Source: Bog-159 sp963756605
GTDB lineage: Bacteria; Acidobacteriota; Terriglobia; Bryobacterales; Bryobacteraceae
Direction: 5' to 3'
DNA: 64,000 nucleotides
Assembly (NCBI GenBank): GCA_963756605.1
Contig: CAVWOT010000030.1
Span: 310,001 to 374,000 of the forward strand
Positions 53,118 through 62,513 of this stretch are shown piece by piece. Numbering within the stretch: position 1 is the stretch's first letter; the number at the start of each line of letters is the position of its first letter. The notes under the pieces were generated by a model. It was not told the origin of the DNA. It did no database searches and was given only the letters and a program-made list of their open reading frames with translations. The translations under genes and the position numbers were made by a program.

Positions 53118-53946
53118 GCTCGGCCGAAGGCGCCACCGGCGGCGGCATCTCAGGTGGCTTGCAAGCGCCGATCGACACCGAAAAGGCCGCCACGCTGCGC
53201 CAGGCGCCGCCGACGCGCCGTTCGATGTGGTACGACTTGCTGGCGGCGTCCGCACGCAGGCGCCAGTCCGCATTCGCCGTTTCACTGGCGCGCTTCAGGG
53301 GAACAGGCCGCTCGCCGGCTTGGCGAAGCGTCCAAGTATCGCCAGCGTTGGACGTGTCATACAACTCGTAACGGCCTGACTCACTCGCCCGGCCACGATC
53401 GATCACCAGGCTGCCATTGGTTCGCGAGCTAAACCAAAATTGCAGGATCGCTCCAAATTGCGAGTCCCCATAGACCGGGCGCGACTGCCATGTTTTGCCC
53501 GCGTCCGTGGTGACTAGCAGGAACGGGTCATGCGGCAGCGGGTGCAGCACCTCACCACTGACCCAGCCGTTCTCGAAATCGATGAATTGGATGCGGTCGA
53601 ACCCGGCCAGACGGATTCGTTCTTGCGGCTCACGCCAGGTTTTGCCGGCATCGTCACTGGAGAGCAGCACGGCGGTGAGAGTAGTGGAGGATGTATGAAT
53701 GTTGCCCGCCAGAAAAATCCGGTTGCCCACGGTCTCCACCGACGCCAGTTCCAGATAGACCGGGCATGGATCTTCTATCGTGCAAGTTAGACCTGACAAC
53801 CGGATGTCTTCCTCGCCGCACTGGTACTCCACGACCATCGGCTTGCCGGCATTCACCAGCGGCTGGATTTGCACGGGTTCGGCGGCGGGCTGCTCCACCT
53901 GTGCCCGCGCGGCCGAGGCAATCGCCAGGACGATCAAAAAGCGCAT
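53092..53946 (-). CDS. Secreted Asp-box (BNR/Ycf48-like) beta-propeller protein
   Basis: 284 residues, signal peptide (RFLIVLAIASAARA). Three Asp boxes with the S/T-x-D-x-G-x-T-W pattern are seen (SSDDAGKTW, TTDAGKTW, TSNAGDTW), as in sialidases and Ycf48-like propellers, with no catalytic sialidase residues evident. FDRIQFIDFENGWVSGE is a Ycf48-type strand. Binding or assembly role possible. It converges on and overlaps the Uma2 pseudogene by 26 bases. Confidence 0.65.
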   Translation of the reverse strand: MRFLIVLAIASAARAQVEQPAAEPVQIQPLVNAGKPMVVEYQCGEEDIRLSGLTCTIEDPCPVYLELASVETVGNRIFLAGNIHTSSTTLTAVLLSSDDAGKTWREPQERIRLAGFDRIQFIDFENGWVSGEVLHPLPHDPFLLVTTDAGKTWQSRPVYGDSQFGAILQFWFSSRTNGSLVIDRGRASESGRYELYDTSNAGDTWTLRQAGERPVPLKRASETANADWRLRADAASKSYHIERRVGGAWRSVAAFSVSIGACKPPEMPPPVAPSAEPIGDQRWR

Positions 53947-54041
53947 GCATCCCGATTGTATCGCTGTGGCGCACGTTTCAGCGTGCTGACTGGCGCAAGA
54001 AATGCCGCGCGTGGCCGATGAGAAGACAAAGGAATCACGCC

Positions 54042-54275
54042 ATGCAAATTACCTATACGGCCCTGGGAGGACTGCAGCAAGCCGAGGATCAGGTGGATCG
54101 GACCGCGTCACTATTAGCACGATCGCCATTCAGCACAGGCGCGCCGCAGGATCAGGTTTCCTTGAGTGATGCGGCGGTGTCTCTCCTCGAAGGCAAAGCC
54201 AGTTACCAGGCGAATCTGGACAGCATCAAGGTGGCAGACGATATGCAGAAAAGCGCGTTGAGTCTGGTGAAGTAG
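54042..54275 (+). CDS. Small orphan protein with flagellar basal-body rod C-terminal-like motif
   Basis: 77 residues from the ATG at 54042 with AAAGGA eight bases before it. The C-terminal half, VSLSDAAVSLLEGKASYQANLDSI then KVADDMQKSALSLVK, resembles the C-terminal helix of FlgB/FlgC/FlgG rod proteins (L-x-E-E-M-x-x-L-x-x-x-Y-x-A-N-x-x-x-x-x-T-A-D-x-M). There are no flagellar genes in the window, and no rod N-terminal motif. It may be a coopted helix-bundle protein. Function unknown. Confidence 0.6.
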   Translation: MQITYTALGGLQQAEDQVDRTASLLARSPFSTGAPQDQVSLSDAAVSLLEGKASYQANLDSIKVADDMQKSALSLVK

Positions 54276-54279
54276 CCGC

Positions 54280-55281
54280 TTATAGCCCCAAGCGCTCTCG
54301 CGCGTAGGTCATCGACAACTGCACGTTGTTTTCCTCGCGGCGCACCTGCTCTTCGCGCGCCAGGCCCGTCAGCACGGGCAGCGGCGGGCGTCCTTGCGCA
54401 TCTCGCACCATGCGCATGGTGCGGGCCAGGTAAACTCCATTCCGTTCCGGAAAAGTCGCCCAATAAGCGTCCGTCAGGCAAGGCACCTTCAGCGGATCGC
54501 GCGTGATCATTTCGAGCGTCAAACGCGTCTCCGGCCGCGCGCGGCGGATGGTATCTACGATCCGGCGCATGTCCAGCATACCCGTGCCCAGCGGCACCTC
54601 CGAGAGCAGGAAGCCATCCGGGTATGGCGCGACGGCCATATCCTTTATATGCGTCGTGACGGCGTAGGGCGCCAGGGTTTCCACCACGGCCATGGGATCG
54701 TCAAGCAACGAGATGTTGTTGCCGGTATCCAGGCACACACCCAGCCAGCGGCTCTGCTTCTCGTGCATGAGCGCCGCCATCTCCTCGGCCGTGAAGTCCT
54801 TGTGATTTTCGATGGCCAGCGGCACTTGCTGTTTTTCAACGATGCGCAACGCCCGGTCGATGTTCTCGCGGGCTTGGGCTACGGCTTTGCGCCAATCCGG
54901 CAGGTTGGTGAAGTTCTCATAGCGGCGCCCGGGCAGGCAATTGACGCGAATCGCCAGCGCTCCGGCTTGTTTGGCGGCGGTCACCGTGCTCTCGAACTCC
55001 GCGGTGTCGCTGGCTTCGGGCAATCTGGCGATCACCTCGAAATACATGCCCAGTTCAGCAGCGCGCGCGTGCAGTTTGCGGATGTACTCCGGCTCGCGCG
55101 AGGTTAACTGCATTTGAATGCCGCCCGCACCCAGCCCGGCGCAGTGTTCCAGAAATTCGAGGTTATCCTTGGGCCGCGCGAAGCCCATATAAGAAGTAAC
55201 GGCGATCCCCATCCGCGAGCGCGTCTCGCTGGCCAGGGCCCCGGCCGCCGCGGCGGTGATCAGAAAAGTCCGGCGATTCAT
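54280..55281 (-). CDS. Tat-exported sugar phosphate isomerase/epimerase (xylose-isomerase-like TIM barrel)
   Basis: 333 residues. Tat signal NRRTFLITAAAAGALASETRS, then an AP_endonuc_2-type TIM barrel: MGIAVTSYMGFA, LGAGGIQMQLTSREPEYIRKLHARAAELGMY, LAIENHKDFTAEEMAALM, WLGVCLDTGNNISLLDDP and TTHIKDMAVAPY, with Glu, Asp and His residues placed as metal ligands. Its start overlaps the Gfo/Idh/MocA stop by 4 bases, and this pair is a common acidobacterial periplasmic sugar-oxidising set. Confidence 0.85.
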   Translation of the reverse strand: MNRRTFLITAAAAGALASETRSRMGIAVTSYMGFARPKDNLEFLEHCAGLGAGGIQMQLTSREPEYIRKLHARAAELGMYFEVIARLPEASDTAEFESTVTAAKQAGALAIRVNCLPGRRYENFTNLPDWRKAVAQARENIDRALRIVEKQQVPLAIENHKDFTAEEMAALMHEKQSRWLGVCLDTGNNISLLDDPMAVVETLAPYAVTTHIKDMAVAPYPDGFLLSEVPLGTGMLDMRRIVDTIRRARPETRLTLEMITRDPLKVPCLTDAYWATFPERNGVYLARTMRMVRDAQGRPPLPVLTGLAREEQVRREENNVQLSMTYARERLGL

Positions 55282-56618
55282 AAGTTCAGGCTCCGCAGCA
55301 CGTCATCCCACGGTTTGCGATAAGGCCGCACCAGCATGGCGGAAGCTTCCGTATCGCCGACGATCTCTTCGGTCTCCGGATTCCAGCGGATTTTGCGGCC
55401 GAGCCGCAGCGAGATATTTGCCAGATGGCACGCGACCGCCGTACGGTGTCCATCTTCGACGTCCGAAATGGGCCGCTGGCGGCTCTTGATGCAATCCAGA
55501 AAATTTCGCGCATGCAGGTCGAACTGCTGCGGCGATGAGCCGGGCTCTTTGCGCGCGTCGACCCAAGGCTCCGGTTTCGTGGCGGAATGCTGGGGGCCTC
55601 CGGTGGGCTGCCCCTCGAACACCGGGATGGCGTTCGATGGGTCGATCTTCATATCGGGAATCACTTCGTATCCGCCCCGGGTAACCGTCATGCTGCCCTT
55701 GGTTCCGAAGAATTCCAGGCCATAACCGGCGCGGCGTCCGGCGCTGGCCTCGCGCAGCGAATGTACCGCGGTGAAGCCCGGATATTCGAAGACGGAATCC
55801 TGCGTGTCGGGGGTTTCGCCATTGTCCTGGAGGGCGAATCGTCCGCCGCTTGACGAGACCGCCGACGGACCCTTCACGCCCATGGACCATTGCACGATGT
55901 CGATATCGTGCGCGCCGAGGTTGGTCATCTGGCCGCCGGAGTAATCCCAGAACCAGCGAAAATGATACAGCGCGCGGTGCGGATTATAGGGCCGCTGCGG
56001 TGCGGGTCCCAGCCACATGTCGTAATCCAGATCGTGCGGCGGCGGCCCATCGGGCGGATTGCCGAAACCGGGCATGACGTTGCGATAGGCGCCCATGCGC
56101 GCGCTCAGCACCTTGCCGAAATAGGCGGTCTGGACCAGTTCGCGAGCCTTCTGGTAATGCGGGCCGGAGCGCTGCTGCGTGCCGACTTGCACCACGCGCT
56201 GGTAGCGCCGTGCGGCCGTGGTCATCCAGCGCCCTTCCTTCACAAATAGCGTGAGCGGCTTTTCCACGTAGACGTCTTTGCCGGCCGCGCACGCCAGAAT
56301 AGTCAGCAGCGTGTGCCAGTGGTCCGGTGTGCACACCACCACGGCTTGAATCTCCTTGTTGTCGAGCAGCTTGCGGAAATCGCTGTAGCCCTTGGCACCG
56401 GAACCACACGCCGCTAATCCCTCCTCCAGGCGCGGCTGGCATATCTCGCACATGGCGGCCAGGTCCGCATCGTTCTGGTTTTTGAAATCGTGGACATGCT
56501 GGCGGCCGATCAGGCCGTAACCGATGAAGCCAACTTGTATGCGATCGTTGGCGCCTAATAGCCGTTTGTACGACGCCGCCGTGACCGCTCCCAGGAACAC
56601 GCGCCGCGATGAGTGCAT
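55278..56618 (-). CDS. Tat-exported Gfo/Idh/MocA-family oxidoreductase
   Basis: 446 residues from the ATG at 56618 (the frame is open ~330 bases further up but lacks homology there). Tat-like leader SSRRVFLGAVTAASYKR, Rossmann fold (RIQVGFIGYGLIGRQHVHDF, VVVCTPDHWHTLLTILACAAGKDVYVEKPLTL) and C-terminal domain (GGQMTNLGAHDIDIVQWSM). EKP is the usual catalytic-neighbour motif. It oxidises or reduces sugars with a tightly bound NAD(P). Co-translated with the isomerase. Confidence 0.92.
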   Translation of the reverse strand: MHSSRRVFLGAVTAASYKRLLGANDRIQVGFIGYGLIGRQHVHDFKNQNDADLAAMCEICQPRLEEGLAACGSGAKGYSDFRKLLDNKEIQAVVVCTPDHWHTLLTILACAAGKDVYVEKPLTLFVKEGRWMTTAARRYQRVVQVGTQQRSGPHYQKARELVQTAYFGKVLSARMGAYRNVMPGFGNPPDGPPPHDLDYDMWLGPAPQRPYNPHRALYHFRWFWDYSGGQMTNLGAHDIDIVQWSMGVKGPSAVSSSGGRFALQDNGETPDTQDSVFEYPGFTAVHSLREASAGRRAGYGLEFFGTKGSMTVTRGGYEVIPDMKIDPSNAIPVFEGQPTGGPQHSATKPEPWVDARKEPGSSPQQFDLHARNFLDCIKSRQRPISDVEDGHRTAVACHLANISLRLGRKIRWNPETEEIVGDTEASAMLVRPYRKPWDDVLRSLNL

Positions 56619-56711
56619 TTGCTGGATTTTAGCAGGTCGCGAGAGAGGCAGATGTGGCGTACGGCACGGTCTTGTATCCCTGGCTGGCTCTGATACGTCC
56701 AATACAGTGGG

Positions 56712-57632
56712 ATGGACAGAATTATGACACGTATCGGCATTCTTATCGCGGTTACGATGGCAGCGGGTTTGTCCGCGCGCGATGTGCCGGAACCGGCATT
56801 GCCCGTTAATGTGGTGGTCACCGTTACCGGACAAAAAGGCGTCCCGGCCCCACTGCTGACAGTGGACGACATTCTGGTCTCGCAAAACAAGCAGCACCTG
56901 CAGGTCACCGGACTGGAGCCATTGCGCGCGCAAAGCGGCCGCCAACTTTGGTTATTGCTCGACGACGGCACCACGACCAATCTGGGAACACAACTATCCG
57001 ATCTGAAGAGTTTCTTGTCAGATCTGCCTGCCAATACCCAGGTGGGTGTCGGCTACATGAACTACGGCCGGGTGCAAGTTGCGCAGCCGCTGACGACTGA
57101 CCATCAACTGGCCGCGAAGGCCATGCGCCTGCCCACCGGTATAGCTGGTATTTCGGCGAGCCCGTACCTGGCGTTGACCTCGTTGATTCACAAGTGGCCC
57201 GCCAGTTCCGGCCCGCGGGAAGTGGTGATGGTTTCTAGCGGCATTGATCCTGAATATGGCGCTGGCCCCGATGATCCTTATGTGAACGAGGCTGTCGACG
57301 TCGCGCAACGCGCTGGAGTTGTGGTGTATTCGATCTATTACTCAGGCGCAGGACGCTGGGGACACAACGGTCGCCAGATCTTTTGGGGTCAGAACTACCT
57401 CGCACAGCTCAGTGACCAGACTGGCGGCGAATTATATTGGCTGGGCGCGACCAATCCGGTCTCACTGGCGCCTTATCTCTCCGATATCAGTCAGCATTTG
57501 AACGGGCAGTACTTACTTACTTTCCTGGCCACGCCGGAAAGCAAGGCGGGATTTCAAGCGGTCAAGATCAGGACTGAGAAACCGCGTGTGAAGGTTGCAG
57601 GGCCGTCCAAGGTATACGTGCCAGCGCAGTAA
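56712..57632 (+). CDS. Secreted VWFA-related protein
   Basis: 306 residues from the ATG at 56712 (or 56724). Signal peptide RIGILIAVTMAAGLSARD. The fold VNVVVTVTGQKGVPAPLLTVDDILV, QLWLLLDDGTTTNLGTQLSDLKSFL and VMVSSGIDPEYGAG fits the acidobacterial VWFA-related type; here DDGTTTN replaces D-x-S-x-S. Divergent from the Gfo/Idh/MocA gene, 93 bases away. Function unknown, possibly surface interaction. Confidence 0.75.
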   Translation: MDRIMTRIGILIAVTMAAGLSARDVPEPALPVNVVVTVTGQKGVPAPLLTVDDILVSQNKQHLQVTGLEPLRAQSGRQLWLLLDDGTTTNLGTQLSDLKSFLSDLPANTQVGVGYMNYGRVQVAQPLTTDHQLAAKAMRLPTGIAGISASPYLALTSLIHKWPASSGPREVVMVSSGIDPEYGAGPDDPYVNEAVDVAQRAGVVVYSIYYSGAGRWGHNGRQIFWGQNYLAQLSDQTGGELYWLGATNPVSLAPYLSDISQHLNGQYLLTFLATPESKAGFQAVKIRTEKPRVKVAGPSKVYVPAQ

Positions 57633-57661
57633 GGCCGCCGCAGGCTGGGGCTTCCGCGTCA

Positions 57662-58624
57662 CTATTGCCCGCGAAAATAATCCAGCGTAAGGCGCAGGCC
57701 TTCGGCGAGCGGCACGCGCGGCTCCCAGCCAAGCAACCGGCGCGCTTTCGAAATATCCGGACGGCGCTGCTTGGGATCGTCTTCCGGCAGATCGCGATTC
57801 ACCATCGCCGACGCGCTACCGGTGGCGCCTAAGATCTGTTCGGCGAACTCGCGGATGGTCATCTCGTTCGGATTGCCCAAGTTCACCGGATTGGGCTCAT
57901 CGGACTGCATGAGCCGGTAGAGGCCGTCCACCAGATCGCTCACGTAACAGAAACTCCGCGTTTGCGATCCATCTCCGAAGATAGTAATGGCTTGGCCGCG
58001 CAAAGCCTGATCCAGAAAGGCCGGCACCACCCGGCCATCGTCCAGCTTCATACGCGGCCCATAGGTATTGAAGATGCGGGCGATATTTGTGCGCAGGCCG
58101 TAGGTGCGGTGGTAAGCCATCGTCAGGGCCTCGGCGAAGCGCTTGCTTTCGTCGTAGCAAGATCGCGGCCCTACCGGGTTCACATGGCCCCAATAGGTTT
58201 CGCTCTGCGGATGTTCGAGCGGGTCGCCATAACACTCCGAAGTGGAAGTGAGCAGGAAGCGCGCTTCCTTCGTGCGCGCCAGTTCCAGCATGTTACGGGT
58301 GCCGGCACTCCCTACGTCCAGAGTGGCGATGGCATGCTGCATATAGTCCTTGGGACTGGCGGGGGATGCCATATTCAACACGCCATCCAGCGAGCCGTCC
58401 ACCGCCATTGGCTGCGTAATATCGTGATACAGGAACCGGAATCGCGAGACAGCATCCAGATGCGCCAGATTCTTTTTCGAACCAGTGAGGAAATTGTCAA
58501 CGGCGATAACTGAGTGGCCCTCCGCCAGCAGCCGGTCGCACATATGCGACCCGATAAATCCCGCAGCTCCGGTAACCAGGATGCGCAAGCGAATACCCCG
58601 TGAAAATGATTCTGCAGCGGACAT
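57662..58624 (-). CDS. UDP-glucuronate decarboxylase-like NAD-dependent epimerase/dehydratase (SDR)
   Basis: 320 residues with the extended-SDR pattern: TGAAGFIGSH at about 19-27, SPASPKDYMQHAI, TSTSECYGDPLEHPQSETYWGHVNP, and the catalytic YDESK (Tyr157, Lys161). FGDGSQTRSFCYVSDLVDG and EFAEQILG are family landmarks; the best fit is UDP-xylose synthase (UXS). It would supply UDP-xylose for cell-surface glycans. Its ATG start overlaps the possible GTG start of the divergent Fe-S gene; a TTG at 58588 would remove the overlap. Confidence 0.9.
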   Translation of the reverse strand: MSAAESFSRGIRLRILVTGAAGFIGSHMCDRLLAEGHSVIAVDNFLTGSKKNLAHLDAVSRFRFLYHDITQPMAVDGSLDGVLNMASPASPKDYMQHAIATLDVGSAGTRNMLELARTKEARFLLTSTSECYGDPLEHPQSETYWGHVNPVGPRSCYDESKRFAEALTMAYHRTYGLRTNIARIFNTYGPRMKLDDGRVVPAFLDQALRGQAITIFGDGSQTRSFCYVSDLVDGLYRLMQSDEPNPVNLGNPNEMTIREFAEQILGATGSASAMVNRDLPEDDPKQRRPDISKARRLLGWEPRVPLAEGLRLTLDYFRGQ

Positions 58625-58659
58625 TGCGCCCGCTCAGGTGCTACATTCAAGGTTACCGC

Positions 58660-60525
58660 ATGGTCCACCCATCCTGGCTGGAAACTGCGATCCTGGCGAT
58701 ACTGTTATGCATCTCCGGAACGCTTTTCTGGCGCCGCTTCCGCAAGCCGTTGGATGCCATCCGCGGCGCCCGCGATAATCCCGATTTCAAACTCCGGCCA
58801 TTGGCGCCGCGCATCCGGCAGTTCATATGGGAAGTGATGCTGCAAGGCAAGGTGATCCGAGAGCGTCCCCTGCCCGGCTTGGCACACGCCTTCGTCTTCT
58901 GGGGATTTTGTGCGTTCGCGCTGATCACCGTCAATCACCTGGCCGCCGGATTCGGCGTTCCGTTCCTGAGCCGCGCCGGCGGATTCGGTAAAGCTTATTT
59001 CGCGTTGGTGGCCGCGTTCGCCGTGGCGGTAGCGGTATCGATTGCGGGCCTGGCGATCCGCCGATTCATAACGCGTCCGAAATGGCTGGGTACCGTGTCG
59101 CCGGAATCCGGCGTGATCGCGCTATTCATTTTCATTCTGATGGTCACATATCTGGCCGGACTGCGCTTGGATGAAACCACATTGCCCGCGCGGGCGAATT
59201 GGTGGCTGCACACCGCGACACTGCTGGCATTTCTGCCGCTGATCCCGCATACCAAGCACTTGCACCTGGTGATCAGCCCGGCTACCGTGTTTCTGCGGCG
59301 CGACGGGTTCAGCAAAATTCCGCCGCTGGTGGGTGATGAGGATTTTGGCCTGGATACCGGCAAGGACGTAACCAAGATCGACGCGCTGCAAGCTTACTCT
59401 TGCGTGGAGTGCGGCCGGTGTACGGAGCACTGTCCCGCCAATAATACGGGAAAGATCCTCAATCCGAAAGAAATCATACTGGGGCTGCGGCAGTATCTGA
59501 ACGAAGAAGGACCGGGCAACGAAGCGCCGCTGTTGGGTAAACACATCTCTATGGAGGCCGCCTTCCAATGCACGACCTGCGGCGCCTGCGAGTTTCAGTG
59601 CCCGGTGGGTATCCAGCACCTGCCGGTGATTATCGGCTTGCGCCGCGGCGCGGTGAACACGGGGAAGTGGGACGACGATTACGGCGGCAAGATGTTTCTG
59701 GCGATGGAGCGGAACGGAAATTCCCTGGGCTTCGCGTCGAGTGAGCGGCTGAAATTCATCGAGAAAAACGAACTGCCGATTTACGATGGCTCACAGGAGT
59801 ATTGCCTCTGGCTCGGCTGCATGGGCTCGTATGATCCGCAGGGTCGCGAGATCGTGCTGTCGCTGGTCGCGGTGTTGCGCCACCTGGGCGTGACATTCGG
59901 GGTGCTGCGCAAGGAGAAGTGCACGGGCGATCCGGTGCGGCGCTTGGGTAACGATCTGTTGTTTTCGCAAATGGCCGAGGCGAACATCGAGCAGATGAAA
60001 GCCGCTAAAGTGACCAAGCTGCTTTCGATCTGCCCGCATTGCGTGCGTACGATCGGAGAGGACTGGAAAGAGTTCGGCGCCGATTTTCGCATCGAGCATC
60101 ACAGCGAATTATTAGCGCGCTGGCAGGCCCAGTTGCCCCGGCAGACGAACGGGCGGGAGCGCGTCGTGTTCCACGACCCGTGCTACCTGGGGCGTTACCG
60201 CGGCATTTACGACCAACCGCGGGAAGTCATCGCGCGCACGGGCGAGGTAGCGGACCCGGCGCGTGCGCGCGAGCGGTCGTTCTGCTGCGGCGCGGGCGGC
60301 GGACAGATGTTCCTGGGTGAGGAGAAGGGCCGGCGCGTCAACGTGGAACGCGCCACGGAACTAGCCGCGACCGGAGCGGGCGTGGTGGGAACGGCCTGTC
60401 CTTTCTGCCAGACGATGTTTCGGGACGCATTCGGCACGCTGAGCCAGACGCCGCCCAAATTGCTGGATATCGCGCAGATTGCGGCGGCATCCATCGAGAC
60501 AGCGGCGGGGCGTGCGATGGTATAA
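58660..60525 (+). CDS. Membrane Fe-S oxidoreductase (HdrD-like with b-type membrane part)
   Basis: 621 residues from the ATG at 58660 (AAGG nine bases before; GTG at 58600 also possible). The N-terminal ~230 residues form about five helices of a NarI-like membrane part, then two ferredoxin motifs (CVECGRCTEHCPANN at about 248 and CTTCGACEFQCPVGI at about 307), and two CCG domains (LGCMG, CPHCVR, HDPCYLGRY, FCCGAGGGQMF). This is the layout of the heterodisulfide-reductase-like proteins that oxidise quinol or accept electrons from electron-transfer flavoprotein. Partner genes are not adjacent. Confidence 0.9.
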   Translation: MVHPSWLETAILAILLCISGTLFWRRFRKPLDAIRGARDNPDFKLRPLAPRIRQFIWEVMLQGKVIRERPLPGLAHAFVFWGFCAFALITVNHLAAGFGVPFLSRAGGFGKAYFALVAAFAVAVAVSIAGLAIRRFITRPKWLGTVSPESGVIALFIFILMVTYLAGLRLDETTLPARANWWLHTATLLAFLPLIPHTKHLHLVISPATVFLRRDGFSKIPPLVGDEDFGLDTGKDVTKIDALQAYSCVECGRCTEHCPANNTGKILNPKEIILGLRQYLNEEGPGNEAPLLGKHISMEAAFQCTTCGACEFQCPVGIQHLPVIIGLRRGAVNTGKWDDDYGGKMFLAMERNGNSLGFASSERLKFIEKNELPIYDGSQEYCLWLGCMGSYDPQGREIVLSLVAVLRHLGVTFGVLRKEKCTGDPVRRLGNDLLFSQMAEANIEQMKAAKVTKLLSICPHCVRTIGEDWKEFGADFRIEHHSELLARWQAQLPRQTNGRERVVFHDPCYLGRYRGIYDQPREVIARTGEVADPARARERSFCCGAGGGQMFLGEEKGRRVNVERATELAATGAGVVGTACPFCQTMFRDAFGTLSQTPPKLLDIAQIAAASIETAAGRAMV

Positions 60526-60526
60526 T
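60496..60526 (+). promoter_or_regulatory. Candidate promoter upstream of tRNA-Lys
   Basis: TATAAT (60521-60526) overlaps the stop of the Fe-S gene, with GAGACA 19 bases before as a weak -35. It lies about 70 bases before the tRNA 5' end. Confidence 0.4.
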
Positions 60527-60594
60527 TTCAAATTGGCGCGCCGCGCGGTTTTGGTCAGCGGGGACGACGTCAAATTGCCAGAAAGACCACCAGC

Positions 60595-60670
60595 GGGCGC
60601 GTAGCTCAATTGGCAGAGCAAGTGACTCTTAATCACTAGGTTGTAGGTTCGATTCCTACCGCGCTCACCA
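60595..60670 (+). tRNA. tRNA-Lys (anticodon CTT)
   Basis: 76 bases with CCA encoded. Acceptor GGGCGCG pairs with CGCGCTC, with a G-U at the second pair; the D-loop AGCTCAATTGGCAGAGC, anticodon loop around CTT (60628-60630), and TpsiC arm GTAGGTTCGATTCCTAC are all standard. Anticodon CTT reads AAG (lysine). Degraded primase sequence starts within 100 bases after it, so its 3' end is a likely integration site. Confidence 0.97.
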
Positions 60671-60764
60671 TTAGAATCAGGAAGTTGTCGATCCAATTAG
60701 CTTTGTGTTGAAATACCTCATCATTGACGCGCCGCAGCTTTGGGAGAGCCCACCGCTGGATCAC

Positions 60765-61478
60765 GTGAGTGTCCTAAACGGGCTCTTGGGTGTCAAAGTG
60801 CGGAAGCATCGACGCACTCCCCCGATTTTCTGTCACCTGTTCAGCTACCCATGAAGTTCGACCCGCCTCGCATTGTCCAGAGTGGGAAAAGTTCATCAGT
60901 GAGGTGTTTTCAGACGACGCCGAGGCTATCGCATGGGAGATCCCGGCTTGGCTTATGATGCCGGACACATCACTTCAGAGAGCGGTGCTTCTGATGAGAG
61001 ACGGCGCCAACGGCAAGTCAACGTATCTGCGCGGCGTGATGGCATTCATTGGTAAACGCAATATCTCTGCGGTCATACTCCACAAACTGGAGAACGATCG
61101 TTTCTCAGCCGCAAGGCTCATTGGCAAGCTGGCGAACATATGTCCCGACCTTCCCGGCAGCGACCTCACCGGCACTTCGGTTTTCAAGGCCATCACCGGC
61201 GGCGACCCCCTCATGGCCGAGTATAAGTTCAAGGACTCGCTAGAGTTCGCCCCGTACGCCCGAATGGTATTCTCGGCCAACCACCGCCCAAGAGCCAGGA
61301 CGCCTCCCGAGCATTCTTCCGCCGTTGGCTAGTGGTGCCCTTCGAGCGCACGTTTGCGGATGACGCACCCGGCACGATACCGAGCGATACGCGCGATGCG
61401 ATGCTCTCCGATCCCGCGGAACTAAGTGGAGTGCTCAACAAGGCGATGGAAGCGGACTTCCTGAAGCATACCCCCTGA
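60765..61478 (+). pseudogene. P4-type phage/plasmid primase-helicase remnant with several frameshifts
   Basis: Three breaks are visible: VSVLNGLLGVKVRKHR in one frame, then THSPDFLSPVQLPMKFDP in a second, then CPEWEKFISEVFSDDAEAIAWEIPAWLM with the SF3 P-loop GANGKSTYLRGV and MVFSANH in a third, and after a one-base shift SQDASRAFFRRWLVVPFERTFADDAPG to the stop at 61478. The order is that of the D5/P4 C-terminal primase domain. The N-terminal primase part is missing. It is a dead relic of an integrative element at the tRNA-Lys gene. Confidence 0.9.
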
Positions 61479-61524
61479 CATCGCTACCGCAAGCGAAGTT
61501 ATGCTGTCAAGCCCTGAAAGAGTC

Positions 61525-61935
61525 ACAGTGGCCCACTATGGCATTCAGGTCGCCGCCCCAGCGCTTGATGCGGCCATGGTGGAAATGCGCCTGCACCTCC
61601 TTGGGGTGGGTCCGACCATACTGGCGCGCGCCTGCATCCTGGCGTCCCACGCGCGCGGCGCCCCGCGCGGATGCAGCAGCGCCAAGGTCTCGCGAGGCAG
61701 GAACCCGTAGTTGACGAAGAACGCCTCTTAGGCGCGGGTAGCGGCGCTCCAATTCGCCGGCGCGATAGTCCTTAACGCGCTGCGCGAGGATCAGATCCTG
61801 GTCGCGAGCGGCGTCCGCGTCGGGTCGGCCTGGACAAAGCCCAGGCGCGCAATGGCCCGCGGCAGGCTGGTGGCCTTGAAAAAGGCTGCGCGCGATTGCG
61901 TAGCAGCGAAGCTGCCGGAGGCTGGGGGCTTTGAG
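61525..61935 (-). pseudogene. N-terminal fragment of a YcaQ-like (HTH_42, DNA glycosylase) gene, frameshifted
   Basis: Reverse-strand pieces in order: SLRQLRCYAIARSLF, then after a shift KATSLPRAIARLGFVQADP, then QDLILAQRVKDYRAGELERRYP, then FFVNYGFLPRETLALLHPRG, then THPKEVQAHFHHGRIKRWGGDLN. This is the course of winged-helix YcaQ-family (crosslink repair) proteins, with four frame breaks. The C-terminal two thirds are missing. It abuts the primase relic. Confidence 0.75.
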
Positions 61936-62513
61936 AGGGCTCCCGCGTGGCGTCCCGTAAAGGCTCTGGGGCTGCTCTGCCAAGCATCGCGCCGCGCGCC
62001 AGTCCCACGTGGAGGCCCTTACGAAGGACCACGTCGTGCAGTCGGCCCGGTGTGCATCGTGGAAGTGGCGTTTCTCGCGCGGCATACCGCTCGCACGCCA
62101 GCAGCGCCAGTCGCTCTACGGGTCATCGCTTCAAGGATTGGAAGAAAAGCGGCGCCTCCCGCGCGGCGCGCATCCCGACGCGTACGTGCGGTCGCAGCGA
62201 CGGACAACGGGTTGGTGCCAGGAACTGGGCGGCGGGCACCAGACTGCACGAAGCGCGCGCCATGTTGTGTGGCGGCGGCCGGCGCCAGTCCGACGTGGCG
62301 TCGTGACGTATGCCGGCTTGTCGAGGTCCACTTTTTCCGATTTACCATTCTCCAGGTACCCGTACACTAACGCTCCGTCAGTTTGGCTATCCTGATTCGG
62401 TGGATGGGCCACCGCTGGGGCAGCAGAGGACCCTCGCGAGCCATAACGCTTCTTGCCTGAACTAAAGGACTGCCGCTGGCGTGCCGATATGACATAAAGA
62501 GAAGAATTGTCGA
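61936..62513. other. Unassigned stretch next to the tRNA-linked relic
   Basis: 578 bases with no gene I recognise. The reverse strand from about 62430 to 62310 reads PNQDSQTDGALVYGYLENGKSEKV in one frame but nothing coherent follows. The stretch is probably further degraded accessory DNA. Confidence 0.45.
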
